DNA of 64,000 nucleotides. It comes from Parus major. Lineage: Eukaryota > Chordata > Aves > Passeriformes > Paridae. The position numbers and the translations under genes are program-made. The notes under the pieces were generated by a model. The model saw nothing but the letters and a program-made list of their open reading frames with translations. It was not told the origin of the DNA and did not search any database. Of the stretch, positions 26,245-40,090 are shown piece after piece (the first letter of the stretch is position 1; each line of letters starts with the position of its first letter). The DNA lies in the NCBI RefSeq assembly GCF_001522545.3, contig NC_031769.1, positions 18,583,875-18,647,874 of the forward strand. The letters run 5' to 3'.

Positions 26245-26570
26245 CTAAACATTTGAACTGATTTCCCTGGTTTTCTGTTTCAGAAAAAAAATAAAAATTG
26301 GTCTATTGTTCCTGAGTTTTTGTCTAGAGAAATGTATCACAAAGATATGTATTATTCCACAAGAATGTGAAAAGTGTTAAATGTGTTGGTTGGAAAAAAT
26401 CTTCATTTTGATAACATTCAGAGTATTATGTCATCTGAGAATACCTGACCTTTGCCTTTTTGGGTTCACATTTCTGGTATGTTTCTGTTATCAGTTTCCT
26501 GAATGTTCATGCAGGACTGTGCATTTTCTTTGAAACTGGCCATGCAATGTGTTTTCCTTGCAAGTGACCT

Positions 26571-26852
26571 TTGAGAAATGCATCACCGCTTAGCGGTTTT
26601 GTGAGGGGCTCGGTTGTGTCTCGTTGGCAGTGTTATTGTGTTGATAACAATGCTATCAGTAAAAGCTATCTCTTTAGGAAAAGGCACGAGGGAACCATCA
26701 AATGCTGTGCTCTGACAAACAGATGTCAGTCAAAATGGCTCATACCCCAACAGCTGTTGGGAGCATTACACGGAGGACTAGGTACAGGAGAAAGAGACTG
26801 CCTTTCCGTGGATAATCACTGCTTGGAGAGACTTCTTTTCTTTGGAGATTGA
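26571..26852 (+). other. CpG-retaining islet, possible conserved element
   Basis: About 280 bp with at least seven CpGs in otherwise CpG-poor DNA. It contains the small palindrome accgcttagcggt near 26586 and a GATA-like ttgataacaatgctatcag. A 93-codon frame spans it but has no recognisable domain. Regulatory element, unannotated exon and chance are all open. Confidence 0.3.
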
Positions 26853-29800
26853 AGGTTATGTTAACTGTTTAATCTGTTTTGACAAAAATTTGATTAAATA
26901 ACGGAACAGGAGAGAAAATGTACTTTTGGTGAATTTTTATTAAGCTGAGTATAGAGTCTAGGGGACCTCTAGTCTAGTAAAACACCTCCATCTGCTTTTC
27001 TCTGCATAGCTGTAATTCTTGATCAGTGATTTTTGATGAGCTTTCAGTTCAGAGGCCAATAGAGAGGAAAAATATAGCATGTCTCCTTGGTACAGAGAGA
27101 TACATTTGAGGTTAATACTTCAGAAGCATCCTTGGATTCAGTGTGTTCAAATGTGGTGGTTGATAATTTTTTCTTCCTGTATTTCTGAGGTCTTCTGGGT
27201 GACTGATGAACATAAATGATATGTTATGTGCTTTCACTAGGTAATTTTTGAATATCTATATCTGGTTCCCTTGCCCAGATTAACTGAAAAAAGCCCCAAC
27301 AAAACAACATACTAATAACTTAGTCTGTAAACCCATTGCCAGAATTCCCACAAGATCAAATGTATATTTTAGTTCTGCAAATACTTTTCCATTTATCACT
27401 TTACCTGACATCATAGAAATATAATTTCCTTTCCATGCTTGCAATTTTTCTTGTTCCATTAACACTGATAATAGTTATCTCTGCATAGATTAACGTGATT
27501 CCCTACCGCTAATTAATATATTGTTCAGACAAGCGGTATATATGTTTCTACCTTTTATAATTATTTGAAATAAAAAAAGACATTTACTGTTCAAATACCT
27601 AGTCTGACATCTTTCTGTGATTTTTTTTCCCTCCCTGATTAATTTCTGTTATGTATTTTGAATGATACAAATTGAAAGCTTTTATTTGAAAGGCATGTTA
27701 AGGAAACTTCCCAGTCTGACCATTTACAAGACTCTCCGGTATTATTGTGATGTCTGTAGCAAACTACTACAATTGATAAATACAAATAACAGTATTTTTA
27801 GATGACAGTGCAATGCAGTCAACTTGGAATCTTGACACAGTAATGGAGTTTTTTCACATTTCCCTACCATGGTTCTACTGTTAGAGATTGCAATTAGAAT
27901 GTGCCATTGAAATTGTAGTTAGAAAGCGCAGTTATTCCATTAACAGATTCAGAAACTAAACCACCTGATTTTTCTGATCACTATTTCTTCTGTCTTAGCA
28001 TCTATTTGTTGATTTGAATAAGAAAGGTTGTAGTCTTTTACAAGAGTTTCATCCCAGCACATTTAATGGGAACACTTTCATGAACAGAAATGGGAGCAGC
28101 AGCAAGGTTGTTCAACACTCCCTGCATAAAAATTGCCTAAATGTTTTTGAAAAAAGTTGAGGACAGGAAATTTTTAGAATCAAAAGGGACAGTAAGGAAC
28201 GAAACTTAATTTTACTATTAATAGAAATTCCTTCCATGTTCCTTACTTGGATTTGGCTGTGGGGATGAAAGTTTCCTTGCACTCTGCAGTGTTTATGACA
28301 GAGATGGGAGTTCTGCTTTAACTGACATTGTCCAATTCCCTTTTATGAGTTTACAGTTAACAAGGAGTTAGAAATTTTGCCAAAGTGTTACTCATTTAGG
28401 CTGAAATGTTCATGTCAGATATCTGTGAGCCAAAACACCTCTGTGTCAAGCAGCAGGGCACAGAATGTATGTTGTTTTGCCACATTGCCTGCGAAAGGGT
28501 CTGGCTGGAGATCCAAAAATGAACTGGAATTTAAATGTATTCTTTGTTGTTACTTCCATACCTTCATAAGGGAAAAAAAGGACTAAATTTGTGCTACAGG
28601 TTGTCCACTTTCCCTCCACAGCCCCAATCTAATGCAGAGTATGTTGATTATGATTTTGATTTTATTGATAAAAATACTAGATTTCGGTACTTCAGCCAGT
28701 AACCTGAAAATACGGTCCTGCACTTTGCAGAAATATTAATTCCTTTAGAGCAGGAAAAAGATTTTTCTTGCCTAAACATTTTTTCCCCCTCATCAATAAT
28801 CTATAATTTCTTAAATGTAAAGAAATGAAAATAAACCACAATAATGAAAAGCCATTCTGAAACTATAAAAATGACTGCAGTAGCTTTAGGAAAATACTAA
28901 ATGGACCATTTATTGAAGTGCATTTGAAAGGTGGGTAGTTTTTAGTCCAATGATTGTAACTGCTCTTGTCACCAAGTTGTCTTGGTGAGGCTGGCTGTGC
29001 AGTGAGGTTTCATCTTTGGGGATGACAACAGAAAGGAGGGGCAGGATGTCAGTAGCACCATTTCCACAGCTCAGGGACTTTGGCTCAGTAGGTTTTCAAT
29101 GAGTTAAGATTGTGAGTTTGTAGGAAATTAAATATGTTTACAACAACCCTATAAAAAAGTCTGTCCAAACTAATTTTTTTTCTCCAAAAGGTGCTCTGTT
29201 TACAACAAAAAACAAATTCTGAAGGAAAATGCTTTTTGGATTTTTAATTTAATTAGCTCTAGAAAATGAAATTACAATATGAAGGTTGGATTCAAGATGA
29301 CCTAATCATGATGTGTACCAATTTAATTTTTAGGGGATAGCATTAACCTTAAATATTAAAAATTATTTAAGATACTGTGGGTGCTCTTCTGGTATGCAGA
29401 ACCTAGTTAGCACTGACCAGAAAGTTATCTCCTGGCTTAGGCCCTTTGGATACACAAAAATGAATGAATTGGTGCCTTTTTTGCTGAATGAGTTTCACAA
29501 AATTAATATTAAGGAAATATATTGCCTTCAGTATGATCGATGTTGTGGCATGAAGAAAGGATGAGAAATGTATGGAGTAATTTGCTTTCACTGGTGGAAA
29601 AACAGCTACATTGAAAATCTATCAGGAGAAAATTAAAGTAAGGCTGAAATAAGCAGCCACGTTAGTCTTCAGCAGCAATGCTGAAACCAAAAAAGTGAAG
29701 GCTTTGAAAATTTGAAATGCTAATGAGTGATAGAAAAGAACAGCCAGTTTAATTTAATTTTGATGCTGTATACAAAATGATGTTCTATCTTAGTAGAATA

Positions 29801-32249
29801 GACCATGTGACAAAATTTCTCTTTCTATTTGTATCACAAGATTGCTTCCTTTCACTTTACAGAAGAGTGCTGTTTTGTTACACCTTAGTAACCATCCTTA
29901 CTGAGATGCAAGCACTGATCTCTATCCTGTTTCATGTATATTTTAATGAATTTCATAGGTTTTACGTTCAGGTCTTAATTACTTTCATATAGAATATTCT
30001 GCATACAAGAAGGGCTGAAATCTGACTACACTGCCTCAGTAATTCTACCTCATAAATCTGCTACCACAGAAGATAGAAATAGATAGCATTTTTAATTTGC
30101 CATGAAGCAAAGATGAAAACCAAGTATGAAAATGATTTGTAAGTATTTGGAGACTAATATTAAAAATATTAGAAGCTTTCATTTCTCATGAAAAGGCAGT
30201 GATGGCTGTTTTCAGTATGAAAATTAATAGCAAATTGTTCTTCTGTAAGTTTAATTATTTTTATTTAAAATTATATAAATTAACAGGCTTCATCAAGCAC
30301 ATGGCAGTCTGCCTGTTTCCATGCTAAAGAAAATAGATATTTAAATATGAGAGCACAGTGCTGAATTTCTCAAAGAAACAGGGACCAGATCCAGTAAACC
30401 TGATGAAATGGATCTGCAGAGACCAGAGTGTAAGAAGTTGAAGCTGCTAAATCCACTCTTTAGGCAACAGCTCTGTAAAAGAAAACTGCATGCTGTTCCA
30501 AGGCTCCCTGTTACACCTCTCAGGAGAGCACAGGTACCTCAGCAGAAAACACAAACCCTTCGTCCTGTTTGGATGGGAGGCTGCTGAAATCTGCACAGAA
30601 GTTCTTCAAGCCGTAGGAAATGGAAACACTGCTCACAGGCACCTTTCTTCAATGCCTGCTTCTTCCTCAGTATGTATGCCTCTGGCCCCTTCAAATCCAA
30701 AAGCCAGATGTCCACTTGAAGAGAGGTATCTATAATCTTTCTTCCAAAGGAGTAAGTTCTCCTTACAGATGGGAAAATTAGTTATTTCTAGAGCTGCATA
30801 TTTCTTCTGCCTATGCATCTTAGAGCAGCTGCTCCACTGGTGCTTCAGGCCATGGAGATTCAAGCTCACACCTCCTCTCCTAGGCTCCTTTGGCAAGCAG
30901 GGACACTTTGACATCCTTTAGGAGAGGGAAAGACAGAAGGAGAAAAGAGCTACAGACTATAGCTGTTGACTAATGTGTACCACTCTCATCTCAGACAATA
31001 ATGTAGAGGTTTTTAGTCTGTTTTCTGATGTGAATCCCCCTTTGTAAACTTCTGGGTGTGAGTGCTGTCAAGTGGGAGGATATTTGCAGGGGAGAATATT
31101 TATAGGCAAACCAAGGAACCATCCAGTTCCTCTATGAGTACCATAATGACTAATTAGCTGCACAGAATAACAAGTTACAAGCTGTAGGGAACCACTTCCC
31201 ATGGAATAGCAGACGTGATGAGTTTGAAAAAAATGAGTTTCAGAAAACAACATTTTGAGCCTAAAAGTTCATATTTTTCATGCTTTTTTGCATTACAGAA
31301 AGACTGGTAAACTTTGGAATTGGGTCATGGTGATTCTGATACAAATTCTAGATAACACTATAACAATTTTATCACTAAAATGTTATTATGCAAAATGTGA
31401 TTGTAAAAAATGACTGGATTAGGCTGTAAAGTGGACATGTATAGAACTTGTGTTATATCTTCAGAAATTATCAGTTTATTCCTTTGCATATCTGTACGAA
31501 CACACAAGCCAGCCCATTTAATTCACTGTCTTCTATATAAAGTCTTCAAGTTTCTGGAAGTACTAACAGTAATGTAAGGAAAATTAAGGAGAAACTGTGT
31601 GAAAGTGTCTTCCAAGTCTGCTACAAACAACACTGCAGTTTTGATTTCTGCTTCCTTGTATTGCAAAGTTCCTAAAGCTCCAAATCATTTTGCTCAGAAT
31701 TATATTTGCATGAATGTGTTGCCCCATTGACATGAATAAGACAGCTTATGCACAGAAAATTAAGCACAGGTAGGAATATGTGCAGAACAAGTGTTCTAGA
31801 TAATTGCTTTTGGTCACTTGATAATATTGATGATTATTAATTCATACACAAGAGACCTGGAACAACACAACAGTGAAGAGCAGAAGTCTCTCTTTCATGG
31901 TGTTATGGCATTTATCTGTATCATTTTTAACAGAATATCTTTTTGTGGTCAGAAATGTTCTACTATTTCATATTTTCTGATTTTCTAGCCATATAGTATT
32001 GTAAATGATAGTGATGGATTTCCTTCATTCTGCTCTTGTTTTCCTATGTATGAGCTGAAAACCCTGTGCTTCAAGTCCCTTAAGTGGTACTACAGAAAAT
32101 TTGGAAAAAACACAAAAATCTCTTAAAGTTAAATAATATAATTCTTGGAAAAAAAATAATAGAAATTTTTGTCCCCTGGAAATCATATTGAGGTGTCTGC
32201 ATAAAACAGATCAGACTGTATAGCAAAACTGGACCCGAGAAGACAGTAT
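26853..32249. other. Unique AT-rich DNA, no gene seen
   Basis: No repeat family or exon-quality signal pair stood out. The short frames near 30490-30910 lie in slightly GC-richer DNA and are unrecognised. Confidence 0.5.
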
Positions 32250-32495
32250 GGAGCTGTGTCAGGGGATATCACAGGATATTAGGTAAATGTTCTTCACTCA
32301 GAGGGTGGTTGGGAAGGGGAATTGGCTCCCCATGGAAGTGGTCACTGCCCCAAGCCTTCCAAAGTACAAGAAGTGTTTGTAAAATGCTTGCAGGTACAAG
32401 GTGTGATGCTCTGGGATGTCCCGTGCAGGGCCAGGAGCTGGATTTTGGTGATCCTCGTAGGTCTCTTCCAGCTCAAGATATTCTATGATCCTACA
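32250..32495 (+). mobile_element. CR1 LINE, short 3' end (sense)
   Basis: This is a 5'-truncated CR1 tail in sense orientation. It contains ttcttcactcagagggtggt near 32290, ccccatggaagtggtcactg near 32329, gtgcagggccaggagctgga near 32423 and cttccagctcaagatattct near 32465. It is more diverged than the copy at 5061-5305 but has the same layout, so both come from related subfamilies. Confidence 0.88.
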
Positions 32496-35400
32496 GGAGA
32501 GCCCTTTTTTCTAATTTTCCTATGTGAAATGACTGCTCAGTTTTTGAAGTTGCTGATCTAGGTGTCTAGTGCCAACTGGAAAAGACCTCAGCTGAACCAA
32601 TTTATAATCAGGCAGAAAAAAAAATAATCCTGCCTTTTGCAGGGAACTTGAAAAACTTTCTCAAAGATACCATGAGTCAGAAGAAATTCAAGTGTGTCTT
32701 TAACTTGAGGCATCCAGCAGAGACATGACAAATGATTTTCAAGACTTGTATGCATTCTGTTTTTTGAGTTGAGCAGTAATTTATTTACATGTCATAAATT
32801 TAATCAGATTTTGTGTGAATCAATGACATTTGGGCAGTCATCCACGTGACAGAGACCATTATCCCAAAGGCTAGCTGATACAGTGCTGCTCACATCTAGA
32901 GAACTTAATTATTTTACCCTCTATTTTTGGTGTTGTAAGTTTGTCTAGGAGATTTTTTGAGACAGTGCTAATTGGTAGGAGTTGAAAGTACAGTGGGGAC
33001 TATGGTGAGGATGATGATAGTGGCTGTATTTTCCTTTGACACAGTTTTTTTTACTATAGGACACAAAAGGTATTGAAGAGAAGTTCAAAGCTTGAACACT
33101 ACCCCATGGGAAAGTTTCTTTGTTCTTGTCTAAGTTCTAATCTGATCTGTGCTGTATTCCTACAACAGAATAGTAGGTAGACAGAATTTGTGGGTCATGC
33201 TGATTAATATAATTCTTAACCACTCCTTTCCTGCTCAGCAAGAAAGTTTCCTAAACAGCCTGCACAGTGAGTTCTCTTGTAGTTGAGCAAGTCCAGTCCC
33301 AGTGTATTTGACTGGCATTTAATGGTTTGGAGGACTGTGCCCTGAATGCTGAATTCCTAAAATAACTCTTCTTTAATGCCTGAAGCCCTACATTTTCACC
33401 CTCTTTCAAATTCTCTGTCTACCATTGATCATTCCCAGTCTTATCCTCCAATAAACATGATACATTTACAGCTGCAAACACAGTCCTCTTAACTTACCAC
33501 ATCTTGCAGAATTTAGCAATATACTGAAATCCACAGCTGCTTCTGTCTGTAGCATTACCCTGATCCCAGCCATATCTTTCCTCTTAGTAGTATTCTTGCT
33601 GTTGTGTAAATTTCCCAGTCCAAATCAGTTAATCAACCTGTTTGAGAGCTCATTATGAAGCCCTGTAGACTTTGCTTTCTGAAGAAGTACAAAGAGATTT
33701 CTATCCAAATTCAAGGAGCATGTTATGCCAGAGGTGAAATTCATATATTAAGTTAGGCAGAGGTCACAGTGATGGTGTAATGCTTAAGTTTAGGGCTACC
33801 TTAATCTTGCAGTGTGGGGATAAGAAAATACCACTTGATTTGCTGGTGTCTCTTTAACACTTGCTTAATCTAGGAAGATTGATGATAAGTCAGGATAGCT
33901 GTGTAAAAGATGAGAGTTAGAAGAGGGGTTTGGATGAGAAGGACTGTAGAACTTTAATTCCTAAATTCTTCAACTCTGATGACATCAGGAAAAAGGCTGT
34001 TGCTGCCAGAAGCTTAAGATCTCATTGTACTGATGAGATCTGAAAATGCAATGCTTACAGAAATATGTGAGAAGAAATATTCAGTTTAACTTCAGATAAT
34101 TATATTTTGGTAATAGTTAAGACCAGCTTTAGCATTGGCTAGAGAGTCGAGATTCAGAAAAACAGCATCTGAGGGTCTTACTCTGTCTGCAGAGGTCACC
34201 AAACTGAGACAAATGTGATAGAGACAGAGGCCAGTGTTGTCCAGCAAACTGCAGGTTGACCATGAAAATATGAGAATGGACAATCTTTTCTTTCCAGTTC
34301 AAGGACTCCCCCCTTTCTGAAGGGGGCTTTGTCCTGATTGCATTTTAGCAGAGGAGTTCTGTCATTCCAAGAGGGAATACTTCCACACAGAGGTTTGCTC
34401 TTTCAAAGTCAGCTATACCTTAACATGCATTAATTTATCACAAATTTACTCCTAAGATGGACATAGACAAATAATGGCAATGTAGGTTGTTCTAAGACTG
34501 TATTACATTTCAGTGGGGACCAGAGGCACTGAATGTCTTGCAGGATCTAGTTTAATGTCTGTAAATGGGTTGGTTAGAAGTGAGCCAGGTAAAGTGTACC
34601 CTGTTTGTCAGGGGAATTTCAGCAACACTGAGCACTCCTAGGATGAGAACTGTGTTTTTACAGAAGGATGTCAGTCCCATTGCAGAACCATTTTGCACAA
34701 GGCTGGGCAAGACCTTTCTGAGAGCAAGAATCCTGCAACAAAGCAAATGGAAAATGTTTCTTATGTTTTTCCTGCCTCCCAAGAAATGAAATAGTTTGCT
34801 GGGTAAATGACATATCAGAGGCATTGGTGTATGAAAACTCTGTAAGAAGGAAAGTACAGAAATTAAACTTGGCAAAGTTCTTTGGCCTGATCCAGCTATT
34901 TCCATAAAAGAAAGATTCCTAGAGTAGTATGGGCTCTTGTCTTTTGACAGAAAACTCCACAGATCCACAAATTGCTCATACAGATTCACTATTAAACTGC
35001 TTTTTCATATGGTTTTATTTATAAGCAAATAGTTGATAATACATTCATAAAGAGATTAGTAATTTAATTGTTATTACATGGTTTGAAAGAACCTGCTTCA
35101 CATGAGGTACTGAATGTATGAAATGGGAGTTACACTGTCACTCTTCCAAGCTGCATAATTTTAAAATGTGAAAAGGCTAATCTGATATGCTCTTCAGTTA
35201 TTTTTAATGCAAGCATTACAAATCTCTCAGAGGGAAGCCATTATACAATATTTATTCAAAGCTGTGTGAATACTCTGTTATCCCCCTGCAAGCTCTGCTT
35301 CCTCTTACTGGACATTATGTGGTGACAATAAGCAGGCAGCACTCACTTGTGGAATTTACAGAGAGATTATTTAGTCCCTAAATTGAGTGGACCACAGGAA

Positions 35401-38400
35401 AGGGTTGGACGCTGCTAGGGAAATAAAGCAAAAAAAATGCTTTCTCTTTTGTTCCCTCAGTAGTTGTTTAATATAAAATGCATTACTTTTGGTATTTAAA
35501 TAAATTAACTGACAGCTGTAGGAGATCAGTTTTGTAACATTCAGCAAGGTATTTGATATTTGCAAACATAAAGGTTTTAGTAAAATATCCATTAAAAACC
35601 TAAAAAAAATGAATGTGGTTCTTTGCAATCTGGGTTAAACAAGGTTCATGGGGGAGATGTAAAACCCTTTATTAGACCTGCTGGTATAATTAGAATAAAC
35701 AAGCAACTTTAATGACATGAAATCTTTTGGCCTTTGAAATGTGAGGCATCAACCTTCAAAACTCTGTGCTAGTGAGGAATAATTGCCCAGAACTCAACTA
35801 GAGACTGAGTCAAAATTAGTCAATGATTAGTATCAACTGGGCAAGATGCTCCAAGGGAATATCACACCGAGGGAAGAGCCCAGGTGGAGCTGAGAGGGGA
35901 AGAAGAAGGATTTTTGATAAGTTTAGTTAGAAGTTTAAAGCCGGAGGGAGGAAGGTAAATCACAAACTGACAGAAAAGCAGAATATTTTTGTGATTTTGA
36001 TTTTTAATGTTCCGTGCAGCTACGGATTTGAGTTTCTGTAGGGCACAATTGCATTGCAATACAGTTGCCCTTTTCCTGTGCAACAATGTATGCAACGTGT
36101 ACATAGCAAAGGAGGCATTTTTAAAAATCAGAAAAAGCTGTCATTGCTATAATTAAGGAAACAAACTAAGCACATGTACTCATATTCTCCTGGAGGCTGT
36201 GGCCTTTTAGCATAGGCATTCCTACAGCCTAGGGGAATCGATGACACAGAGGATCACCAGGTTAAGAAAATATTTGTCCATCAATTTTATTAAAAAGCTG
36301 TGTATGGGATACATGCCAGATAGAATTTAGCTTTCCCTATAGTCAGTGAAGAAAAGTTTTGTAAACTGTGGATAAAGGAGTTAGGGACTCTTGAAAAGAT
36401 TTCTTTTTCCCTCCTGTGTAACTCATCAATGACCGTCAGATTATGTATGTGAGAAAAATAATAGTCCTCTAAGTATTAAATTTAAAAGTGGTCTCTGTTT
36501 CCACCTGGAAGAATTTTCACCTGAACTGAACTCTTGAACTGTTCTTTGTGACCTTGCTCAGAATGCTAGGTCAAAAAGATGCAATGACTAGATGGGGGTT
36601 ATTTTTTATTTTGTGTATTGGCATTTGTGTAGCCAGTAAAAGAAAGTTTTTTGGCCACCCCCTCCCCAGTTCATTTGTTCACATCTACAAATTAAAGAAA
36701 TGTTGGCTTGTGTGTATCTGTCATTGTCTGTTGTGCTACCACAACAGTGATATTTTTACATGTATGCAAGAAGAGAGTGAAGATGTTATTTCATGTGGGC
36801 ATGGAAGAGGGTTCAGCAGAAAGATGTGTGTTTAAAAGAAGAAAGGATCAGTCCTGAGGCACTGGCTCAGGAAGAAAAGATTTAAGCCTTAATCATGTCC
36901 ACATTCTCTTCCTACAGAACTAATATTTTTTTCTGATGTATTGAAGTTAGAGTTTTCAGGAAAAAGGAGAAATAGCTGAGAACTGTCTGAATTTTAAGCT
37001 CAGCTGAATAATTCCCTCTAACTCTCTAGCAATGGAATGCTGAGCACAGATGGAGTGGTGATATATTGGGCTGGAGGAGCTGCCCAGATTGTTTGTTGTT
37101 CCAAGTATTTGATTTTGTGAATAGCAATAAAGCCTTTTTCATTGACCTCTGAAGGATTAATTTCTTAATTTAGCACTCAGAGGCAAAGAAGTCTAGAGAA
37201 AAAAATATTGGATATGCATATAATGAATTGCAGTGTTTATAGTTTGTACAAGGCACAAACCCCATAATCTGCTGATTGCAGTTGAATTTGAGAAGGGCTA
37301 ATTCATGAGCTTTGACATTCCAATTATTTTGTTATTAATACATTCTGCATCCACCCAGTGCTGCTGTTTTCGCATCACTTCAATGGCTCTGCTAAACAAC
37401 ACTAAAGACAGACAATGGGAAAAACCATATAACTGCATTTTCCTAAAGGAGAGTGCAGAAAATTTAATGAGGCTTTTACTTGATTTAAGGTGGCTGCTTT
37501 TCAAAGCAGAAATGCAGGGTGTTTTTAAATTATACTGACAAAGGAAAGTAGAAAGTGAGCAAAAATTCTACTCCACTGAAATTTTAGACTTGTTCAAGAA
37601 ATAATTTTTGTGCTTGGCATATTTATCGGTGGTCTGATACAAATGGCTTAATATTTCTTAAAAGTGTTGCATTTATTTTATTTATAAATTCTTTTTCTTA
37701 TTCTCTCTGTTGGATGGATTAAGCTACAAAGATAATTATCCAGGTTACATTGTCCTATAATTAAAGAATGCTAGGAGGGAAACAAATATAAAGGAATACA
37801 GATGATTACCCGAAAGTGCTTTTCAAGGAATAAGTTCTTCCTGATTGCAATGGAATTAGTACAGAAATACAACAACTTTAAGGTGATATATAGACTGTGT
37901 AATATGGTAATTCCAGACCAGCTATTTTTGAGATACTCAAACAGCCAAGGCAGTTAAAACCAGACAGGAGTTAAGACCACACAACTGCTTGGATTTGCAA
38001 ATGGTGGGGCAGCCAAGGAGAATACCTGATTCTCTTATGTGAAAATAAAAGCCCTTCTGGTGATGTGATTCAGCCAATCTGCCTGTGTCCTGCTGGACAC
38101 CTGATGCCCCCAGGCCCTGGAACGCTGCTCTGTGGCATCAGAGCGTACCAAGAGCAGGACTGCAACACATGACCCTCCTCTAACAGATCTGCAGCCCCCT
38201 TAGGCAGGACTTTTTCAACCCTGAATATGACCTTACTGAATCTAAGTATTGTTTTCTCTGCTAGACAAACCTATGAAGAGAAGAGATGATTTTTAAACCA
38301 TCCCTAGCTCACCCTATATCACTCTGTGGCACGTGGAGAAATAAATGGGGAAAACCACATTATGTACCTAACAGCAACATTGGAGGCCCTGGAGATCCAA

Positions 38401-39689
38401 CTTTTCTCCTCTGACCAAAATGATGTAAGATACAGAACTTCAACAACAAATGATATCATTTTTAGTACTGCTGATACTTCCCCTTGGTGGCATTAAAGAT
38501 GCACTATTTGTGGAAATTTCTGTTCTGAACAGTTCAGAGTTCAAGGTATATACACAAAACTAGCCATGTGGTAATAGTCTAGAGTCTCTACTTTTGTTCC
38601 CTTAATAATAATATTCTTAAGCAATTTAGTGCCATATTTTGTTATAAGCAATGAAATCAGGTGCTTACTTTATTCCAGGGATGTTTTCTTAGTGCACATA
38701 ATGGTTACACAATTTTTCTGGGGTAGGTTCTCAAGAAAGTGCTTTGATTTTTCTTCCATAGTTAATGTAACATTACAATCATTTATTTATAGTGGTGAAA
38801 GAATGTTCATATGGACAAAAATTTTCATTAACAGGGCCTAAAAAGTAGACTTGTTAAAGACCATTGTAATGTGTTTAGTGAGCACTTCAATGGATGCTTG
38901 GGTTTTATTTTTACTCGGGCAAATAAAAAACCTCCTTCTTGGACAACTCTGTTAATAATTTTTGAAGGCAAAGAGAGATGACCCCATTTAATGGAAGGAA
39001 AGAACTTTTTGTCTCTGGATATAGTAATGCAATAGGAATTGAATCATTAATATAAACATTCATGCATTTGCTGCGGGCTGATTCTGCCTGTGAGTGACTG
39101 CAATAACCTCTTTTCTGGCATTTATATGCATATTATATCAGAAGGACATTTTAGAATTTGTTTGACTTCTTCAGGAGCTGGAGACAGGGAAAGTAATTTT
39201 CACAGCTTTCTGAGAAACAACCTTTTTCTAAAGCTGCTCAGCCTGGGAATACTTCTCAAGCTGATAACAATTTTAACTCTAGTCTGAAAAAACCCCCAAG
39301 CCTTACAATTAGCCAGAATTAATGCTAAATAGAAAACATAGTGGAAAAGTGTCATTTACAGATCTTTTCTAGTCATCAAATCATAACATTTCCTTGAGAT
39401 GTATGTAATTATTAGTTGTGAGTTTCTGTGGCATTTTAAAATAAGTAGAATTGTGGATATTTCCGTATTATATGGAAATAAGCTATCATTAAATACAAGA
39501 AATTAATATTTTTCAGATCTCAATTTTAAAAACTACAGGACAAAGTATTATTAAATTGTACCAATTTTGATAGGTGCCATCCAAATTGAAAAAATAAATA
39601 AATTATGGAACCACTCATGTGTCACAGAGCTTCCAATCAACAGCAGAAGATAAATTGATACAGATTATGGTAAGTCAATAGTTAAATGC
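32496..39689. other. Unique DNA with possible conserved noncoding stretches
   Basis: Blocks near 35100-35340 and 36990-37560 combine octamer-like (atgcat, gcataat) and homeodomain-like (taatta, attaat) words and lack repeat character. A 145-codon minus frame (34552-34989) is unrecognised. A GC-richer stretch at about 38060-38220 is unassigned. At 34299, after tcttttctttccag, a 16-codon frame runs to a stop; this is weak. Confidence 0.4.
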
Positions 39690-40090
39690 TTCTAAACCCC
39701 CTCGTGGTTTAGCCAGCCCAGTGATACCACGCTCTCTAAGTATCCCATGGTCCCCATCAGCTGCAAAGCCCCTGGCAGGACACTCCTGGCTGTGCAGCCC
39801 AGACACCCCGCACGGCGCCGGGAGCCGTGCGCTCCCAGGTGAGAGGGGACAGGTGTGGACTGGCACCAGTCCTGAAGGAGAGTGCAGAAAATTCCAGCAC
39901 ATGGAGCAGGGCGGGCTTGACGTTGCCTGGTGTTTCTTGGGTGAGGATGTGGTTTCCTCCCTGCTCCTCTGCTTCCATTCCCCCAGCACTTGAGAAAGGC
40001 AAACCTTTTCCAACACGGCAGGATTTCTTCCAGGATCCAGTGAACTGCATCCTGGTTAAGTTTGGCATATTTCTGACGTAGGGTGCAGCC
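39690..40090. other. GC-rich, CpG-retaining islet
   Basis: About 400 bp clearly richer in G+C than its surroundings, with roughly a dozen CpGs. Six of them fall within about 30 bases near 39808-39835. The arms gcacggc (39810-39816) and gccgtgc (39824-39830) form a small hairpin. An interval at about 39800-39838 is bounded by an acceptor-like ggctgtgcag and a strong donor-like ctcccag/gtgagag. Overlapping frames of 84-113 codons run in both strands, which GC richness alone would produce. It could be a small promoter, an alternative first exon or an old GC-rich repeat. I do not recognise a gene in it. Confidence 0.55.
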
